From an uncultured Pseudomonadota bacterium (GTDB lineage Bacteria > Pseudomonadota > Gammaproteobacteria > Burkholderiales > CAIKXV01): 63,780 nucleotides of DNA. The translations under genes and the position numbers were made by a program. The stretch covers positions 1 to 63,780 of the forward strand of contig CAIKXV010000037.1 in assembly GCA_903831455.1 (NCBI GenBank), in the 5' to 3' direction. Below the pieces are notes generated by a model, which made no database searches, had not been told where the DNA came from, and worked only from the letters and a program-made list of their open reading frames with translations. Of this stretch, positions 37,357 to 47,406 are shown piece by piece (position 1 is the stretch's first letter; the number at the start of each line of letters is the position of its first letter).

Positions 37357-38628
37357 TCACTTCGCCTTCTTCGGCGGCGCCGAGAAGGCGCCCGCCGCGC
37401 GCAACTGCTCGACGCGCGCGGCGTCGTAGCCCAGCACCGAGGACAGCACCTGGTCGGTGTGTTCGCCCAGCAGCGGCGAGCGCTCGATGCGCGCCGGCGA
37501 GTCCGACAGCTTGATCGGCATCCCGACGTTGTACCAGCGACCGCGCTGCGGATGATCGAGTTCGACCATCATCTCGCGCCCGCGGACGTGTTCGTCCTCG
37601 AACAGGTCCTGGGTGGACATGATCGGCCCGCAGGGCACGTCGAGTTCGTTCAGGATCGCCATCATCTCGCGCTTGCTGTGCCGCCGCGCGAACTCGCCGA
37701 TCAGCTCCCACATCGAGGTCTGGTTGCGCCGACGCTCGTCGATGGTCGAGAACCGGGGATCGGTCGCAAGATCGGGCTCGTTGACCTCGGGTCCGATGCG
37801 CTGCGCAAGCGCCGACCACACCGCCTCCTGGACGACGATGTAGATGAAGTCGTTCGGACCGCCGGGCGCGCAGCGGATCGCGTTGCCCAGTTGCCCGCCG
37901 CCCGAATCGTTGCCCGCCCGCGGCGTCTCGCCCATGCCCTTGTGGGTGCCGACCGAGTACTCCGCCAGCGGTCCGTGCCACAGGCGCTGGTGATCGCGCC
38001 ACTTCACGCGGCAGAGGTTCATCACCCCGTCCATCATCGCGACCTCGACATACTGGCCCACGCCCGTGCGGTCGCGCTGATGGAGCGCGGCCAGCAGGCC
38101 GATGGCCAGGTGCAGGCCGGTGCCGGAGTCGCCGATCTGGGCGCCGGTCACGTAGGGGGGGCCTTCGGGGATGCCGGTCGTGCTCATCGCACCGCCCATC
38201 GCCTGCGCGACGTTCTCGTAGGCCTTGAAGTCGGCGTAGGGGCCGCTGGAGCCGAAGCCCTTGATCGAGCCCATCACGATGCGCGGGTTGATCTCGTGGA
38301 TGCGCTCCCAGGTGAACCCGAAGCGGTCGAGCACGCCCGGTCCGAAGTTCTCCATCACGATATCGCAGACCTTGAGCAGGTCGGTGAACACCTGCTTGCC
38401 CTCGGCGGTCTTCATGTTGACCGTGATCGAGCGCTTGTTGCAGTTGAGCATCGTGAAGTAGAGGCTGTCCGCACCGGGGACGTCGCGCAACTGCCCGCGG
38501 GTGGCGTCGCCCTGCGGGGGCTCGAACTTGATCACGTCCGCCCCCATCCAGGCGAGCAGTTGCGAGCAGGTCGGGCCGGCCTGCACATGGGTCATGTCGA
38601 GGATGCGGACGTCCTTCAGAGCCTGCAT
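37357..38628 (-). CDS. frc: formyl-CoA:oxalate CoA-transferase
   Basis: Class III CoA-transferase that moves CoA from formyl-CoA to oxalate, giving oxalyl-CoA and formate. The 423-residue protein shows Frc hallmarks: THVQAGPTCSQLLAWMGAD with Gln16, SLYFTMLNCNKRSI, MENFGPGVLDRFG, and the catalytic Asp in QIGDSGTGLHL (about 169). A Gly-rich loop GNDSGGGQLGNA is present, as in the glycine loop of Frc. It lies about 100 bp downstream of oxc on the same strand. Frc versus the succinyl-CoA:oxalate transferase (YfdE/UctC) cannot be settled by eye. Confidence 0.93.
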   Translation of the reverse strand: MQALKDVRILDMTHVQAGPTCSQLLAWMGADVIKFEPPQGDATRGQLRDVPGADSLYFTMLNCNKRSITVNMKTAEGKQVFTDLLKVCDIVMENFGPGVLDRFGFTWERIHEINPRIVMGSIKGFGSSGPYADFKAYENVAQAMGGAMSTTGIPEGPPYVTGAQIGDSGTGLHLAIGLLAALHQRDRTGVGQYVEVAMMDGVMNLCRVKWRDHQRLWHGPLAEYSVGTHKGMGETPRAGNDSGGGQLGNAIRCAPGGPNDFIYIVVQEAVWSALAQRIGPEVNEPDLATDPRFSTIDERRRNQTSMWELIGEFARRHSKREMMAILNELDVPCGPIMSTQDLFEDEHVRGREMMVELDHPQRGRWYNVGMPIKLSDSPARIERSPLLGEHTDQVLSSVLGYDAARVEQLRAAGAFSAPPKKAK

Positions 38629-38731
38629 GGGAATCTCCGTGTTGCGGCGGACCGCCCTGCCACCGGGCAGGTGACCGGCAGCGCCGTCACTGCACGCTGC
38701 CGCTTCTCGCCGTTGCTGTCGCTTCTCGCCG

Positions 38732-40483
38732 CTACTTCTTCTTGGCGGTGGGGTTGAGGCTGGTGATGCGGCCGCTTTCGGTACCCGCCGTCTCGTCGAT
38801 CACCGCGTTGATCAGCGTCGGTCGCCGGTTGCGCAGGGCCTCCTGCATCGCCGAGCGCAGCTGCGCCGGGGTCGTCGCGTGCACGCCGATCCCGCCGAAG
38901 GCCTCCATCAGGCGATCGTAGCGTGCATCCTTCACGAACACCGTGGGCGCGACATCCGCCCCGCCCGTCGGATTGACGTCGGTTCCGCGATACACGCCGT
39001 TGTTGTTGAAGACCACCACGCACACCGGCAGGTTGTAGCGGCAGATCGTCTCCACCTCCATCCCCGAGAAGCCGAAGGCGCTGTCGCCCTCGATCGCGAT
39101 CACCGGGTCCCGGCCCACGACGGCCGCGGCCACGGCAAAGCCCATGCCGATGCCCATCACGCCCCAGGTGCCCACGTCCAGGCGCTTGCGGGGGCGGTAC
39201 ATGTCGACGATGCTGCGGGTGAAGTCGAGCGCGTTCGCCCCCTCGTTCACCAGCACCGCCTCCGGGTTGTCGCGCACGATGTCGCGCACCACGTTGAGCG
39301 CGCTGTGGAAGTTCATCGGCACCGGGTCCTTCGCGAGCTGCTCGGCCATCTTCGCGACGTTGCGCGACTTGCGCTCGGCCACCGCCTCCAGCCAAGGCGC
39401 GGGAGGCTGGGGCCAGTCGGCACCGATGCCCGACAGCAGCGCCCCGACGCAGGACCCGATGTCGCCGACCAGCGGCGCCTCGATCGGCACGTTGCTGTCC
39501 ATCTCCTGCGGCGAGATGTCGACCTGGATGAACCGCTGCCCGCCCCAGGTCTTGTGGCCCTTGCCACCCCAGGTCTTGCCCTTGCCATGCGACAGCAGCC
39601 AGTTCAGGCGGGCGCCGACCAGCAGCACGACGTCCGCCTCGGGCAGCACGAACGAGCGCGCGGCCGCAGCCGACTGCGGATGCGTGTCGGGAAGCAACCC
39701 CTTGGCCATGGACATCGGAAGGTAGGGGATGCCCGTGCGCTCGACCAGCGCGCGGATCGCCTCGTCGGCCTGGGCATAGGCCGCCCCCTTGCCGAGCAGG
39801 ATCAGCGGGCGCTGGGCGCCTCGAAGCAGCGCGAGCGCACGTTCGACCGCGTCGGCGGCGGGAATCTGCCGCGGTGCCGGATCGACCACCCGGATCAGCG
39901 ACTGGCGGCCGGCCTCGGCGTCCATCGACTGGGCGAACAGCTTGGCGGGCAGGTCCAGGTAGACCCCGCCCGGACGTCCCGACACCGCCGCGCGGATCGC
40001 GCGCGCGATGCCGACGCCGATGTCCTCGGCGTGCAGCACGCGGAAGGCCGCCTTGCACAGCGGGCGGGCGATGGCCAGTTGATCCATCTCCTCGTAGTCG
40101 CCCTGCTGGAGATCGACGATCTCGCGCTCGCTCGAGCCGCTGATCAGGATCATCGGGAAACAGTTGGTGGTGGCATTGGCGAGGGCGGTGAGCCCATTGA
40201 GGAAGCCGGGGGCCGAGACCGTCAGGCAGATGCCGGGCTTCTGCGTCATGAAACCGGCGATGGCTGCCGCATGTCCGGCGTTCTGCTCGTGGCGGAAGGA
40301 GATCACCCGCATGCCTTCGGCCTGCGCCATGCGGGTCAGGTCGGTGATGGGGATGCCGGGCAACCCGAAGATCGTGTCGATGCCGTTCAGCTTGAGTGCG
40401 TCGATGACCAGGTGAAACCCGTCGGTCTGCGGCCGGGCCTCGGCGCTGCCGGCGGCGTTCGCCGTCGTCTGGGCGGTATCCAT
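38732..40483 (-). CDS. oxc: oxalyl-CoA decarboxylase
   Basis: ThDP-dependent enzyme converting oxalyl-CoA to formyl-CoA and CO2. The 583-residue protein has the ThDP-activating Glu in [16 protein letters not shown], a central domain that in this family binds ADP, and the C-terminal cofactor motif [12 protein letters not shown] followed by FNNNGVYRG. The ATG at 40483 follows a strong GGAGG site, about 23 nt after the predicted transcription start of its FNR-type class II promoter. First gene of the oxc-frc-formyltransferase operon. Confidence 0.95.
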   Translation of the reverse strand: MDTAQTTANAAGSAEARPQTDGFHLVIDALKLNGIDTIFGLPGIPITDLTRMAQAEGMRVISFRHEQNAGHAAAIAGFMTQKPGICLTVSAPGFLNGLTALANATTNCFPMILISGSSEREIVDLQQGDYEEMDQLAIARPLCKAAFRVLHAEDIGVGIARAIRAAVSGRPGGVYLDLPAKLFAQSMDAEAGRQSLIRVVDPAPRQIPAADAVERALALLRGAQRPLILLGKGAAYAQADEAIRALVERTGIPYLPMSMAKGLLPDTHPQSAAAARSFVLPEADVVLLVGARLNWLLSHGKGKTWGGKGHKTWGGQRFIQVDISPQEMDSNVPIEAPLVGDIGSCVGALLSGIGADWPQPPAPWLEAVAERKSRNVAKMAEQLAKDPVPMNFHSALNVVRDIVRDNPEAVLVNEGANALDFTRSIVDMYRPRKRLDVGTWGVMGIGMGFAVAAAVVGRDPVIAIEGDSAFGFSGMEVETICRYNLPVCVVVFNNNGVYRGTDVNPTGGADVAPTVFVKDARYDRLMEAFGGIGVHATTPAQLRSAMQEALRNRRPTLINAVIDETAGTESGRITSLNPTAKKK

Positions 40484-40512
40484 GGACTGCCTCCTTCCCG
40501 AAAGAGGGCTGT

Positions 40513-40554
40513 ATGGTAGGAACCGAAGGGCGCGGCGCCCTTGACTGCGGTCAA
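40513..40554 (-). promoter_or_regulatory. FNR-type class II promoter of oxc (TTGAC-N4-GTCAA plus -10)
   Basis: Perfect palindrome at 40541-40554 (half-site TTGAC), then 22 bp, then TACCAT (40518-40513) on the minus strand. This places the operator centre at -41.5. Predicted start is near 40506. The same operator also faces the divergent crp-like gene. Confidence 0.8.
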
Positions 40555-40610
40555 TTTTCATCCCGCGACCGACGATTCCCGCCCTGCCGGGCCGCACCCC
40601 GCCCGGGGCT

Positions 40611-40616
40611 TATACT
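40611..40616 (+). promoter_or_regulatory. TATACT -10 candidate for the Crp/Fnr-family gene
   Basis: TATACT matches five of six consensus bases and lies 83 bp before the ATG. No -35 is seen. The shared palindrome centre is about 75 bp upstream of the predicted start, near a class I position, so autoregulation is possible. Confidence 0.35.
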
Positions 40617-40698
40617 GCGCTGCCCCGCGCTGGCGGCCGTGCCGGCGGGCCGTGTCCGGGCGCCCGCCCGCAGGCCCGGGGCGGTGCTGCTTCCCCCC

Positions 40699-41313
40699 AT
40701 GACCTCCCTGACCCGCCATCCCCACGCCAGCCTGCTGCGGCAGCAATTGCGGCGCAACTTCCTGCTCTCCGACCTCGGCGAGCGGGACTGGGCGGCGCTG
40801 GAGCCGATGCTCTCGATCGTCGAGTGCCGCAAGGGCGAGCCGCTGGAATGCCAGGGGGCGGTGACGATGGAGCAGTACTTCATCCTCGACGGCATCCTCA
40901 AGCGGGTGGTGTCGAACCCGGAGGGCAAGGAGATGATCCTGCGCTTCGCCGGCGAGCAGGAGTTCGACACCAGCTATGCGGCGTGGCGCCTGGGCACGCC
41001 GATCCCCTTTTCGATCCGGGCGGTCACGCCGGTGCGCGCCGCCAAGCTGTCGATGGAGGAGTGGGTCGGTTTCCTCGATCGTCACCCGTCGCTCAAGACC
41101 CGCTTCGAGTTCGAGGTGATGAAGCTCATGAGCGAGGTGATGGCCCACACCATCACCCTGCACCTGCTCGACGCGCCCGGTCGCGTCGCGCGCTTCATGC
41201 GCAAGCACCGCGAACTGGTGGATCGGCTGCCCAAGAAGGAACTGGCGTCCTACCTCAACCTGTCGCCCGAGACGCTCTCCCGGTTGAAACAGCGCGGGAA
41301 GATCCCGGCCTGA
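40699..41313 (+). CDS. Crp/Fnr-family transcriptional regulator of the oxalate cluster
   Basis: A 204-residue regulator. The N-terminal cyclic-nucleotide-binding-like barrel is about 20-125 (YFILDGILKRVVSNPEGKEM, FAGEQEFDTSYAAW), the long dimer helix about 130-158, and the C-terminal HTH about 165-204. The recognition helix reads LSPETLSRLKQRG, with the ExxSR pattern that lets FNR read TTGA half-sites. Only two cysteines (about 41 and 49) exist and the FNR N-terminal cluster is absent, so no oxygen-sensing 4Fe-4S centre is expected. It is divergent from oxc across a shared TTGAC-N4-GTCAA operator. Confidence 0.9.
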   Translation: MTSLTRHPHASLLRQQLRRNFLLSDLGERDWAALEPMLSIVECRKGEPLECQGAVTMEQYFILDGILKRVVSNPEGKEMILRFAGEQEFDTSYAAWRLGTPIPFSIRAVTPVRAAKLSMEEWVGFLDRHPSLKTRFEFEVMKLMSEVMAHTITLHLLDAPGRVARFMRKHRELVDRLPKKELASYLNLSPETLSRLKQRGKIPA

Positions 41314-41321
41314 GTCCGAGT

Positions 41322-41342
41322 GTCGGCGCCGCAGGCGCCGAC
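41322..41342. terminator. hairpin between convergent crp-like and tctA genes
   Basis: A 9-bp perfect stem (41322-41330 with 41334-41342) and 3-nt loop lie in the 33-bp gap between two convergent stops. It has no U-run. It could act in both directions. Confidence 0.4.
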
Positions 41343-41346
41343 CGGC

Positions 41347-42843
41347 TCAGGCACCGCCCGCCCGCCGCGCACGCAGCGCGGTGATCAGCGGCCAGAACAG
41401 CAGCAGCAACGCGCCGGCCGTGATGCTGCCGACCAGCCAGTTCGACCAGAGAATCGACAGCGAACCCTGCGACATCAGCATCGCCTGCCGGAACGAGTCT
41501 TCCGCCCGGTCGCCGAGCACCAGTGCGAGCACCATCGGCGCCATCGGATAGTCGAGCTTCTTGAACACGTAGCCGGCAACCCCGAAGAGCATCATGAGCC
41601 AGACATCGAGCATCGCGTTGTGCACGGTGAAGGCGCCGATCGCGCACACGACGATGATGATCGGCGCGATGATCGAGAACGGCACGCGCAGGATGGCCGC
41701 GAACAGGGGCACGGTCGTCAGCACCACGATCAGGCCGACGATGTTGCCGAGGTACATGCTGGCGATCAGCCCCCAGACGAACTCCTTCTGCTCGACGAAG
41801 AGCAGCGGCCCGGGCTGCAGGCCCCAGATGAGCAGTCCGCCCAGCAGCACCGCCGCGGTGGGCGAGCCCGGGATGCCGAGCGCGAGCATGGGCAACAGCG
41901 CCGAGGTGCCGGCCGCATGGGCGGCGGTCTCCGGCGCCACCACGCCTTCCATCTCGCCCTTGCCGAAGTTGTGGCCGTTCTTCGAGATGTTCTTGGCCAC
42001 GCCGTAGCTCATGAACGAGGCGGGCGTGGCGCCGCCGGGGGTGACGCCCATCCAGCAGCCGATCAGGCAGGCCCGAAGCGAGGTCGCCCAGAACTTCGGC
42101 AACTGGGCCCAGGTCTCGAGCACCACTCGCGCATTGATGCGGGCGCTGCGCCCCTTGAATTCCAGGCCTTCCTCCATGGTCAGGAGGATTTCGCCGATGC
42201 CGAACAGGCCGATCACCGCGACCAGGAAATCGAAGCCGCGCATGAGCTCGGTGCTGCCGAAGGTGAGCCGCAGCTGGCCGGTCACCGTGTCCATGCCAAC
42301 GGCCGCCATCGCGAACCCCAGCATCATCGCCGCGATGGTCTTCCACGGCGACCCCTTGCCCATCCCCACGAAGCTGCAGAAGGCGAGCAGGTAGACGGCG
42401 AAGTATTCGGGCGGACCGAACTTGAGCGCGAACTCCGCGACCAGCGGCGCGAGGAAGGTGATCATCACCACCGCCACCAGCGCGCCGACGAACGAGCCGG
42501 TGAACGCGGCGGTGAGCGCCTCGCCTGCGCGCCCCTGCTGGGCCATCGGATGCCCGTCGAAGGTGGTCGCCACCGACCAGGGCTCGCCGGGGATGTTGAA
42601 GAGGATCGAGGTGATCGCCCCTCCGAACAGCGCGCCCCAGTAGATGCAGGAGAGCATGATGATGGCCGAGGTCGGCGACATCGTGAACGTGAGCGGCAGC
42701 AGGATCGCGATGCCGTTGGCGCCACCCAGCCCGGGCAGCACGCCGATCAGCACGCCCAGCGTGATGCCGAGGAACATGAGCAGCACGTTCTGCGCGGTCA
42801 GCGCGACGGCGAACCCCTGCCAGAGGGACTGCAGTTCATCCAT
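41347..42843 (-). CDS. tctA: TTT-family transporter large permease
   Basis: The 498-residue permease with about 12 helices of a tripartite tricarboxylate transporter. Family signatures are GVLIGVLPGLGGANGIAILL (about 31-50) and a second G/P-rich motif in the other half, ALGIPGSPTAAVLLGGLLIWG. It pairs with TctB and the periplasmic TctC, encoded just upstream with 3- and 92-bp gaps. By position and shared operator the substrate is probably oxalate or another small carboxylate; the sequence alone does not show this. Confidence 0.94.
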   Translation of the reverse strand: MDELQSLWQGFAVALTAQNVLLMFLGITLGVLIGVLPGLGGANGIAILLPLTFTMSPTSAIIMLSCIYWGALFGGAITSILFNIPGEPWSVATTFDGHPMAQQGRAGEALTAAFTGSFVGALVAVVMITFLAPLVAEFALKFGPPEYFAVYLLAFCSFVGMGKGSPWKTIAAMMLGFAMAAVGMDTVTGQLRLTFGSTELMRGFDFLVAVIGLFGIGEILLTMEEGLEFKGRSARINARVVLETWAQLPKFWATSLRACLIGCWMGVTPGGATPASFMSYGVAKNISKNGHNFGKGEMEGVVAPETAAHAAGTSALLPMLALGIPGSPTAAVLLGGLLIWGLQPGPLLFVEQKEFVWGLIASMYLGNIVGLIVVLTTVPLFAAILRVPFSIIAPIIIVVCAIGAFTVHNAMLDVWLMMLFGVAGYVFKKLDYPMAPMVLALVLGDRAEDSFRQAMLMSQGSLSILWSNWLVGSITAGALLLLFWPLITALRARRAGGA

Positions 42844-42846
42844 GGC

Positions 42847-43353
42847 TCAGAACCCCAGCGCGCGCTCGACGAACCCCTTGGGCAGCGGGATGCCGAACCA
42901 GAATTCGAACAGCACGAAGGCCGACAGGCCGACCGCTGCACCCACGGCGATCGATCGCAGCCAGCGATAGCCGCCGAGCAATGCCATGAACATCGCGACG
43001 TAGATCGCAGAGGCGACGTAGATGCCGATCAGCTGGATGCCCAGCACGTAGACGACCGCGGGCACGAGTATCGACAGCACGTCTCGCAGCTGGCCGCGCT
43101 CGACGAAGGTCTCGCGGCCCGCGTGGCGGTGGCGATACCCCTGCGCGAGGACGACCGCGGCCGAGACGCAGATGAGCAGCCCGATGCGCATCGGGAAGTA
43201 GCCCGCCTCCGGCCCGTCCATGCCCCATGAGGCGCCCAGCCGCCAGCTGTCCCAGGCCACCAGCGCACCCACGCCGAAGAACAGCAGCGCGACGACGATC
43301 TCCATCGTCCCGGTGGTCACGGCCGCCGCCGAGCGGCCTCCGCCTTGGCTCAT
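42847..43353 (-). CDS. tctB: TTT-family transporter small permease
   Basis: A protein of about 168 residues with four hydrophobic helices (MEIVVALLFFGVGALVAWDS, then FPMRIGLLICVSAAVVLAQG, and two in the C-terminal half), typical of TctB. The ATG at 43353 has an AGGGGG ribosome site; an in-frame ATG eight codons earlier is possible. Lies between tctC and tctA. Confidence 0.9.
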   Translation of the reverse strand: MSQGGGRSAAAVTTGTMEIVVALLFFGVGALVAWDSWRLGASWGMDGPEAGYFPMRIGLLICVSAAVVLAQGYRHRHAGRETFVERGQLRDVLSILVPAVVYVLGIQLIGIYVASAIYVAMFMALLGGYRWLRSIAVGAAVGLSAFVLFEFWFGIPLPKGFVERALGF

Positions 43354-43445
43354 CGATGCCCCCTGCTCGTGCCCCATGCGCGGCAGGTCGTCCCCGCCGC
43401 GACTGAACCCCGGGGACGACCGGTCCCCGGGTCCCGGTCAGCCGG

Positions 43446-44483
43446 TTACTTGAGGAAACCCGCCTCCTTCATGAGCGCGCGGTGCTCTTCCTTCGCGCGC
43501 TTGAGCCACTCGACGAACGGCTCACCGGACAGCGCGGTGGTGTTGAACGCGCCCTCCTCCATGAACCTGCGCCATTCGGGCGTCTCGCGGATGCGGCGCA
43601 TCAGGTTGACGTAGAAGTCGCGCTGGGCCGGCGTCACGCCGCCGGCCATGAAGATGCCGCGCAGCATCACGTAGTCGGTGGGCACGCCTGCCTCGCGGCA
43701 GGTGGGGATGTCCGACCACGCCATGGTGTCGGTGACGCGCGCCTTGTACGGCATGCGCTCGTCGTCGAACACGCACAGCGGTCGCAGTGCACCGGCGCGC
43801 CACTGGGCGACGGCCTCGATCGGGTTGTTCACGGTCGAATCGACATGCCCGCCGACCAGCTGGGTGGCCACCTCGCCGCCTCCCTTGAACGGGATGTAGG
43901 TGAAGCGGGCGCCGGTCGCGCGGGTGATGCTCACGGTGATGATCTGGTCCTCCTGGCGCGACCCGGTACCCCCCATGCGCATCTTGCCGCCCGCCGCGCG
44001 TACGGCCTCGATGTACTCCTTCGCGGTCTTGTACGGGCTCTTCGCGTTCACCCAGAGCACGAACTGGTCGAGCGCCATCATCGACACCGGCGTGAGGTCG
44101 GTCCAGTCGAACGGCACGCCGGTGGCCAGGGGCGTCGTGAACAGGTTGGACAGGGTGATCACGATCTTGTGCGGATCGCCCTTGGAGTTCTTGATGTCGA
44201 GGAAGCCCTCGGCCCCTGCACCGCCGCCCTTGTTGACCACCACCAGCGGCTGCTTCATCAGGTTGTTCTTCTGGATCACCCCCTGGATGAACCGGGCCAT
44301 CTGGTCGGCACCGCCGCCGGTACCCGCGGGCACGATGAACTCGACCGTGCGCGTGGGCTCCCAGCCCTGGGCAAGCGCGGGAGACGGCGCGGCCACCAGC
44401 GCCGACAGGAGCGTCGCCGCACAGGCCGACAGGGTCAGGCGACGACGGGCGTGCTGCAGGCGCACGCGGGCGAAAGCGTTCAT
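43446..44483 (-). CDS. tctC: TTT-family periplasmic binding protein (Bug type)
   Basis: A 345-residue extracytoplasmic solute receptor. Signal peptide in residues 1-36 (ARRRLTLSACAATLLSALVA, cleavage near ALAQG), then the Bug-family start WEPTRTVEFIVPAGTGGGAD with the pyrrolidone-carboxyl-binding Gly-rich loop and VVNKGGGAGAEGF. GGAGG ribosome site at the ATG. It heads tctCBA and has its own TTGAC-N4-GTCAA operator. Bug proteins bind diverse carboxylates; oxalate or a relative is inferred. Confidence 0.92.
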   Translation of the reverse strand: MNAFARVRLQHARRRLTLSACAATLLSALVAAPSPALAQGWEPTRTVEFIVPAGTGGGADQMARFIQGVIQKNNLMKQPLVVVNKGGGAGAEGFLDIKNSKGDPHKIVITLSNLFTTPLATGVPFDWTDLTPVSMMALDQFVLWVNAKSPYKTAKEYIEAVRAAGGKMRMGGTGSRQEDQIITVSITRATGARFTYIPFKGGGEVATQLVGGHVDSTVNNPIEAVAQWRAGALRPLCVFDDERMPYKARVTDTMAWSDIPTCREAGVPTDYVMLRGIFMAGGVTPAQRDFYVNLMRRIRETPEWRRFMEEGAFNTTALSGEPFVEWLKRAKEEHRALMKEAGFLK

Positions 44484-44598
44484 GCGACTCCTCCTGGGTT
44501 CGGGATGCCCGGTCTGCGCCGGGTTTTGCACGGGGCGGCCGGGTCGGCCTCCGGCCACCCCCGCTCGGGGCAACGCGAAGCGATCCTGTCCGCACCGA

Positions 44599-44641
44599 AT
44601 GGTGCAGGCGGTTGGCGCCGCAAAGGATTGACCGCGGTCAA
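44599..44641 (-). promoter_or_regulatory. FNR-type class II promoter candidate of tctCBA
   Basis: Perfect TTGAC-N4-GTCAA at 44628-44641, then 23 bp and CACCAT (44604-44599) on the minus strand. The -10 is weak (three of six), which fits activator dependence. The predicted leader is about 109 nt. Confidence 0.65.
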
Positions 44642-44733
44642 TAATTGGCCACGGTCGGATCCGTCAGCCGGGATGCCCGTCGATCCCGGGGGCGCCGGCC
44701 GCGGGCGTCATGTGCGACCGCGGCCGGGAGTTG

Positions 44734-45465
44734 TCAGTCGGCTTTCCTGGACGGCGGGCTGTCGAGTTCGACCGAAGTCGCGGGCGCCCGGGCCGACGCG
44801 CGTGACTGCATGAAGAAGCCCACCGCGACGACGATCAGCGCGCCGAGGATCGGGAACACCCGTTTCGCCCACGGCATCTCGCTGGCAAACCAGTCCTTGA
44901 CCACGATGTCGCTGATGGCCATGTCCGCGGCGATCCAGCCGAGCAGGCCGCCGCCGAGGATGATGATCCACGGGAAGCGATCCATCAGCTTGAGGATGAT
45001 CGTGCTGCAGTAGAGGATGATCGGGATGCTGACGAGCAGGCCGAAGACGATGAGCGCGATGCTGTCCTTGGCGGCTCCGGCGACGGCAACCACGTTGTCC
45101 AGGCTCATCACGAAGTCGGCGATGATGATCGTCTTGATCGCCCCCATCAGCGAGGTGCTGGGATCGATGTTGGCGTGCTCGTCCTCCTCGTGGGGCATGA
45201 CGAGCTTGAACGCGATCCAGGCGAGCAGGATCGCACCGACGAGCTTGAGGTAGGGGATCTTGAGCAGGGTCACGGCGAACGCGGTGAGGATGACCCTCAG
45301 CGTGATCGCGCCCGCGACGCCCCACATGATGCCGAGCTTGCGCTGCTTCTCGGGCAGGTTGCGGCAGGCCAGCGCGATGACCACCGCGTTGTCCCCCCCG
45401 AGCAGGATGTCGATCGCGATGATCTGCAGCACCGCGATCCAGAATTCAGGACTGCCAAATTCCAC
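44734..45465 (-). CDS. TerC-family integral membrane protein
   Basis: A 243-residue membrane protein with seven to eight helices. TerC hallmarks are ILLGGDNAVVIALACRNLP (about 21-39) and the symmetry-related MSLDNVVAVAGAAK, both with membrane-embedded acidic residues. The family includes tellurium-resistance and Mn2+-export proteins; function here is unknown. GTG start after a GGGGGGA ribosome site. No TTGAC-N4-GTCAA operator precedes it, so membership of the oxalate regulon is not supported. Confidence 0.88.
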   Translation of the reverse strand: MEFGSPEFWIAVLQIIAIDILLGGDNAVVIALACRNLPEKQRKLGIMWGVAGAITLRVILTAFAVTLLKIPYLKLVGAILLAWIAFKLVMPHEEDEHANIDPSTSLMGAIKTIIIADFVMSLDNVVAVAGAAKDSIALIVFGLLVSIPIILYCSTIILKLMDRFPWIIILGGGLLGWIAADMAISDIVVKDWFASEMPWAKRVFPILGALIVVAVGFFMQSRASARAPATSVELDSPPSRKAD

Positions 45466-45677
45466 GGTTTATCCCCCCTGAAGCGCCGCGCACCGCGCGG
45501 CCGGCCCCGTTCGGGGACGCCGGATCGGCGCCGCCCGACTGCGAGACCCAACTGTCCACGAGCCGCGCTCCGCAACCCCTCCTGGCCGGTCGCGAGGCGC
45601 AGTCTTCCCCGATCACCCGCCGATGATACCCAAGCTCGCCGCAGGCCACCACGCCCGCGGCGATCGCGCCCCGCCGG

Positions 45678-47348
45678 TCAGAACAACCCGACCACCTTGC
45701 CGTCGTCGGTGATGTCGATCTTCTCGGCGGAAGGTACCTTGGGAAGACCGGGCATGGTCATGATGTCGCCGCAGACCATCACCACGAATTCCGCGCCCGC
45801 GGCCAGCCTGACTTCGCGCACGTTCACCACGTGGCCACTGGGGGCCCCGCGCAGCGCCGGGTCGGTGGAGAACGAGGACTGGGTCTTGGCCACGCAGACC
45901 GGGTAGTGGCCGTAGCCGCCTTCCTGCAGCTCGCGGATGCGGTTGCGCACCTTGGAGTCGGCGGTGATGTCGGAGGCGCCGTAGACGCGGGTGGCGATCT
46001 TCTTCATCTTGTCCCACAGCGTGTCCGAGTCCTCGTACACGAACGTGGGGGCCGACTTCTGGCCGCACAGGTCGACCACGATGTGGGCGAGATCGGCCGC
46101 GCCGCGCCCCCCGTCGGCCCAGTGGGTCGCCACGACCACCTTCACGCCCAGCTTGCCGATGCGGTCGGTCAGCAGCGCCATCTCGGCGTCGGTGTCGGCC
46201 GTGAAGCGGTTGATCGACACCACGCAGGGGATGCCGTAGACCTCCTTCACGTTCTTCACGTGCCGCTCGAGGTTGGCGAGTCCCTTCTCCAGCGCCGGGA
46301 GGTTCTCCTTGTTGAGGTCCTCCTTGCCCACGCCGCCGTGATGCTTGAGCGCGCGAACGGTCGCCACGATCACCGCGGCGTCGGGCCTGAGCCCCGCCTT
46401 GCGGCACTTGATGTCGAGGAATTTCTCGGCGCCGAGGTCCGCGCCGAATCCGGCCTCGGTCACCACGTAGTCGGCGAGCTTGAGCGCCGCCTTGGTGGCG
46501 ATCACGGTGTTGCAGCCATGGGCGATGTTCGCGAACGGTCCGCCATGGATGAACGCCGGGTTGTTCTCGAGGGTCTGCACCAGGTTGGGGGCCAGCTGGT
46601 CCTTGAGCAACACGGTCATCGCGCCATGGGCCTTCAGGTCGCGCGCGCGCAGCGGCTTGCCCTCGCGGCTGTAGCCGAAGACGATGTTGCCCAGGCGCTC
46701 CTTGAGTTCGCGCACCGAGTTCGACAGGCAGAAGATCGCCATCACCTCGGAGGCGACCACGATGTCGAAACCGTCCTCGCGCGGGTAGCCGTTCGCGGTG
46801 CCCCCCAGGGCGATGGTCACCTGGCGCAACGCGCGATCGTTCATGTCCATCACCCGCTTCCAGGTGATGCGTCGCACGTCGATGCCCAGGTCGTTGCCCT
46901 GGGCGATGTGGTTGTCGATCAGCGCGGCCAGCAGGTTGTTGGCGAGCGCGATCGCGTTGAAGTCGCCGGTGAAATGGAGGTTGATGTCCTCCATCGGCAC
47001 CACCTGCGCGTAGCCGCCGCCCGCCGCGCCGCCCTTCACGCCGAACACCGGACCGAGCGAGGGCTCGCGCAGGCAGATCATCGCCTTCTTGCCGATGTGG
47101 TTGAGGGCGTCGCCCAGGCCGACGGTGGTGGTGGTCTTGCCCTCGCCCGCGGGCGTCGGATTGATCGCCGTGACGAGGATCAGCTTGCCGTCGGGGCGGC
47201 TCGCCAGGCCGTCCACGAATCCCAGGGACACCTTGGCCTTGTAGTGCCCGTAGGGCTCGAGGTGTTCCTCCGCGATCCCCAGCTTCGCGGCCACCTTGGC
47301 GATGCGCTGCATCGTCGCCTTCTGGGCGATTTCGATATCCGACGCCAT
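45678..47348 (-). CDS. fhs: formate--tetrahydrofolate ligase
   Basis: ATP-dependent ligase making 10-formyl-THF from formate. The 556-residue protein has the P-loop [15 protein letters not shown] (about 65-79), [20 protein letters not shown] and [19 protein letters not shown], all Fhs signatures. A GGAGG site precedes the ATG at 47348; an upstream in-frame ATG overlaps the promoter and is rejected. It has its own class II-type promoter with the TTGAC-N4-GTCAA operator. It would capture formate released by Frc into the folate pool. Confidence 0.97.
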   Translation of the reverse strand: MASDIEIAQKATMQRIAKVAAKLGIAEEHLEPYGHYKAKVSLGFVDGLASRPDGKLILVTAINPTPAGEGKTTTTVGLGDALNHIGKKAMICLREPSLGPVFGVKGGAAGGGYAQVVPMEDINLHFTGDFNAIALANNLLAALIDNHIAQGNDLGIDVRRITWKRVMDMNDRALRQVTIALGGTANGYPREDGFDIVVASEVMAIFCLSNSVRELKERLGNIVFGYSREGKPLRARDLKAHGAMTVLLKDQLAPNLVQTLENNPAFIHGGPFANIAHGCNTVIATKAALKLADYVVTEAGFGADLGAEKFLDIKCRKAGLRPDAAVIVATVRALKHHGGVGKEDLNKENLPALEKGLANLERHVKNVKEVYGIPCVVSINRFTADTDAEMALLTDRIGKLGVKVVVATHWADGGRGAADLAHIVVDLCGQKSAPTFVYEDSDTLWDKMKKIATRVYGASDITADSKVRNRIRELQEGGYGHYPVCVAKTQSSFSTDPALRGAPSGHVVNVREVRLAAGAEFVVMVCGDIMTMPGLPKVPSAEKIDITDDGKVVGLF

Positions 47349-47406
47349 GCTTCCTCCGTAGATCCGGTGCGGCGGTCGCCAGGACCGCGACCGCGCGGGC
47401 GTGCGC

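Noticed and set aside
45466-45677. yybP-ykoY (Mn2+) riboswitch ahead of the TerC-family gene
   Set aside because: TerC genes are sometimes preceded by this riboswitch, but the conserved core could not be matched by eye. A covariance search would be needed.
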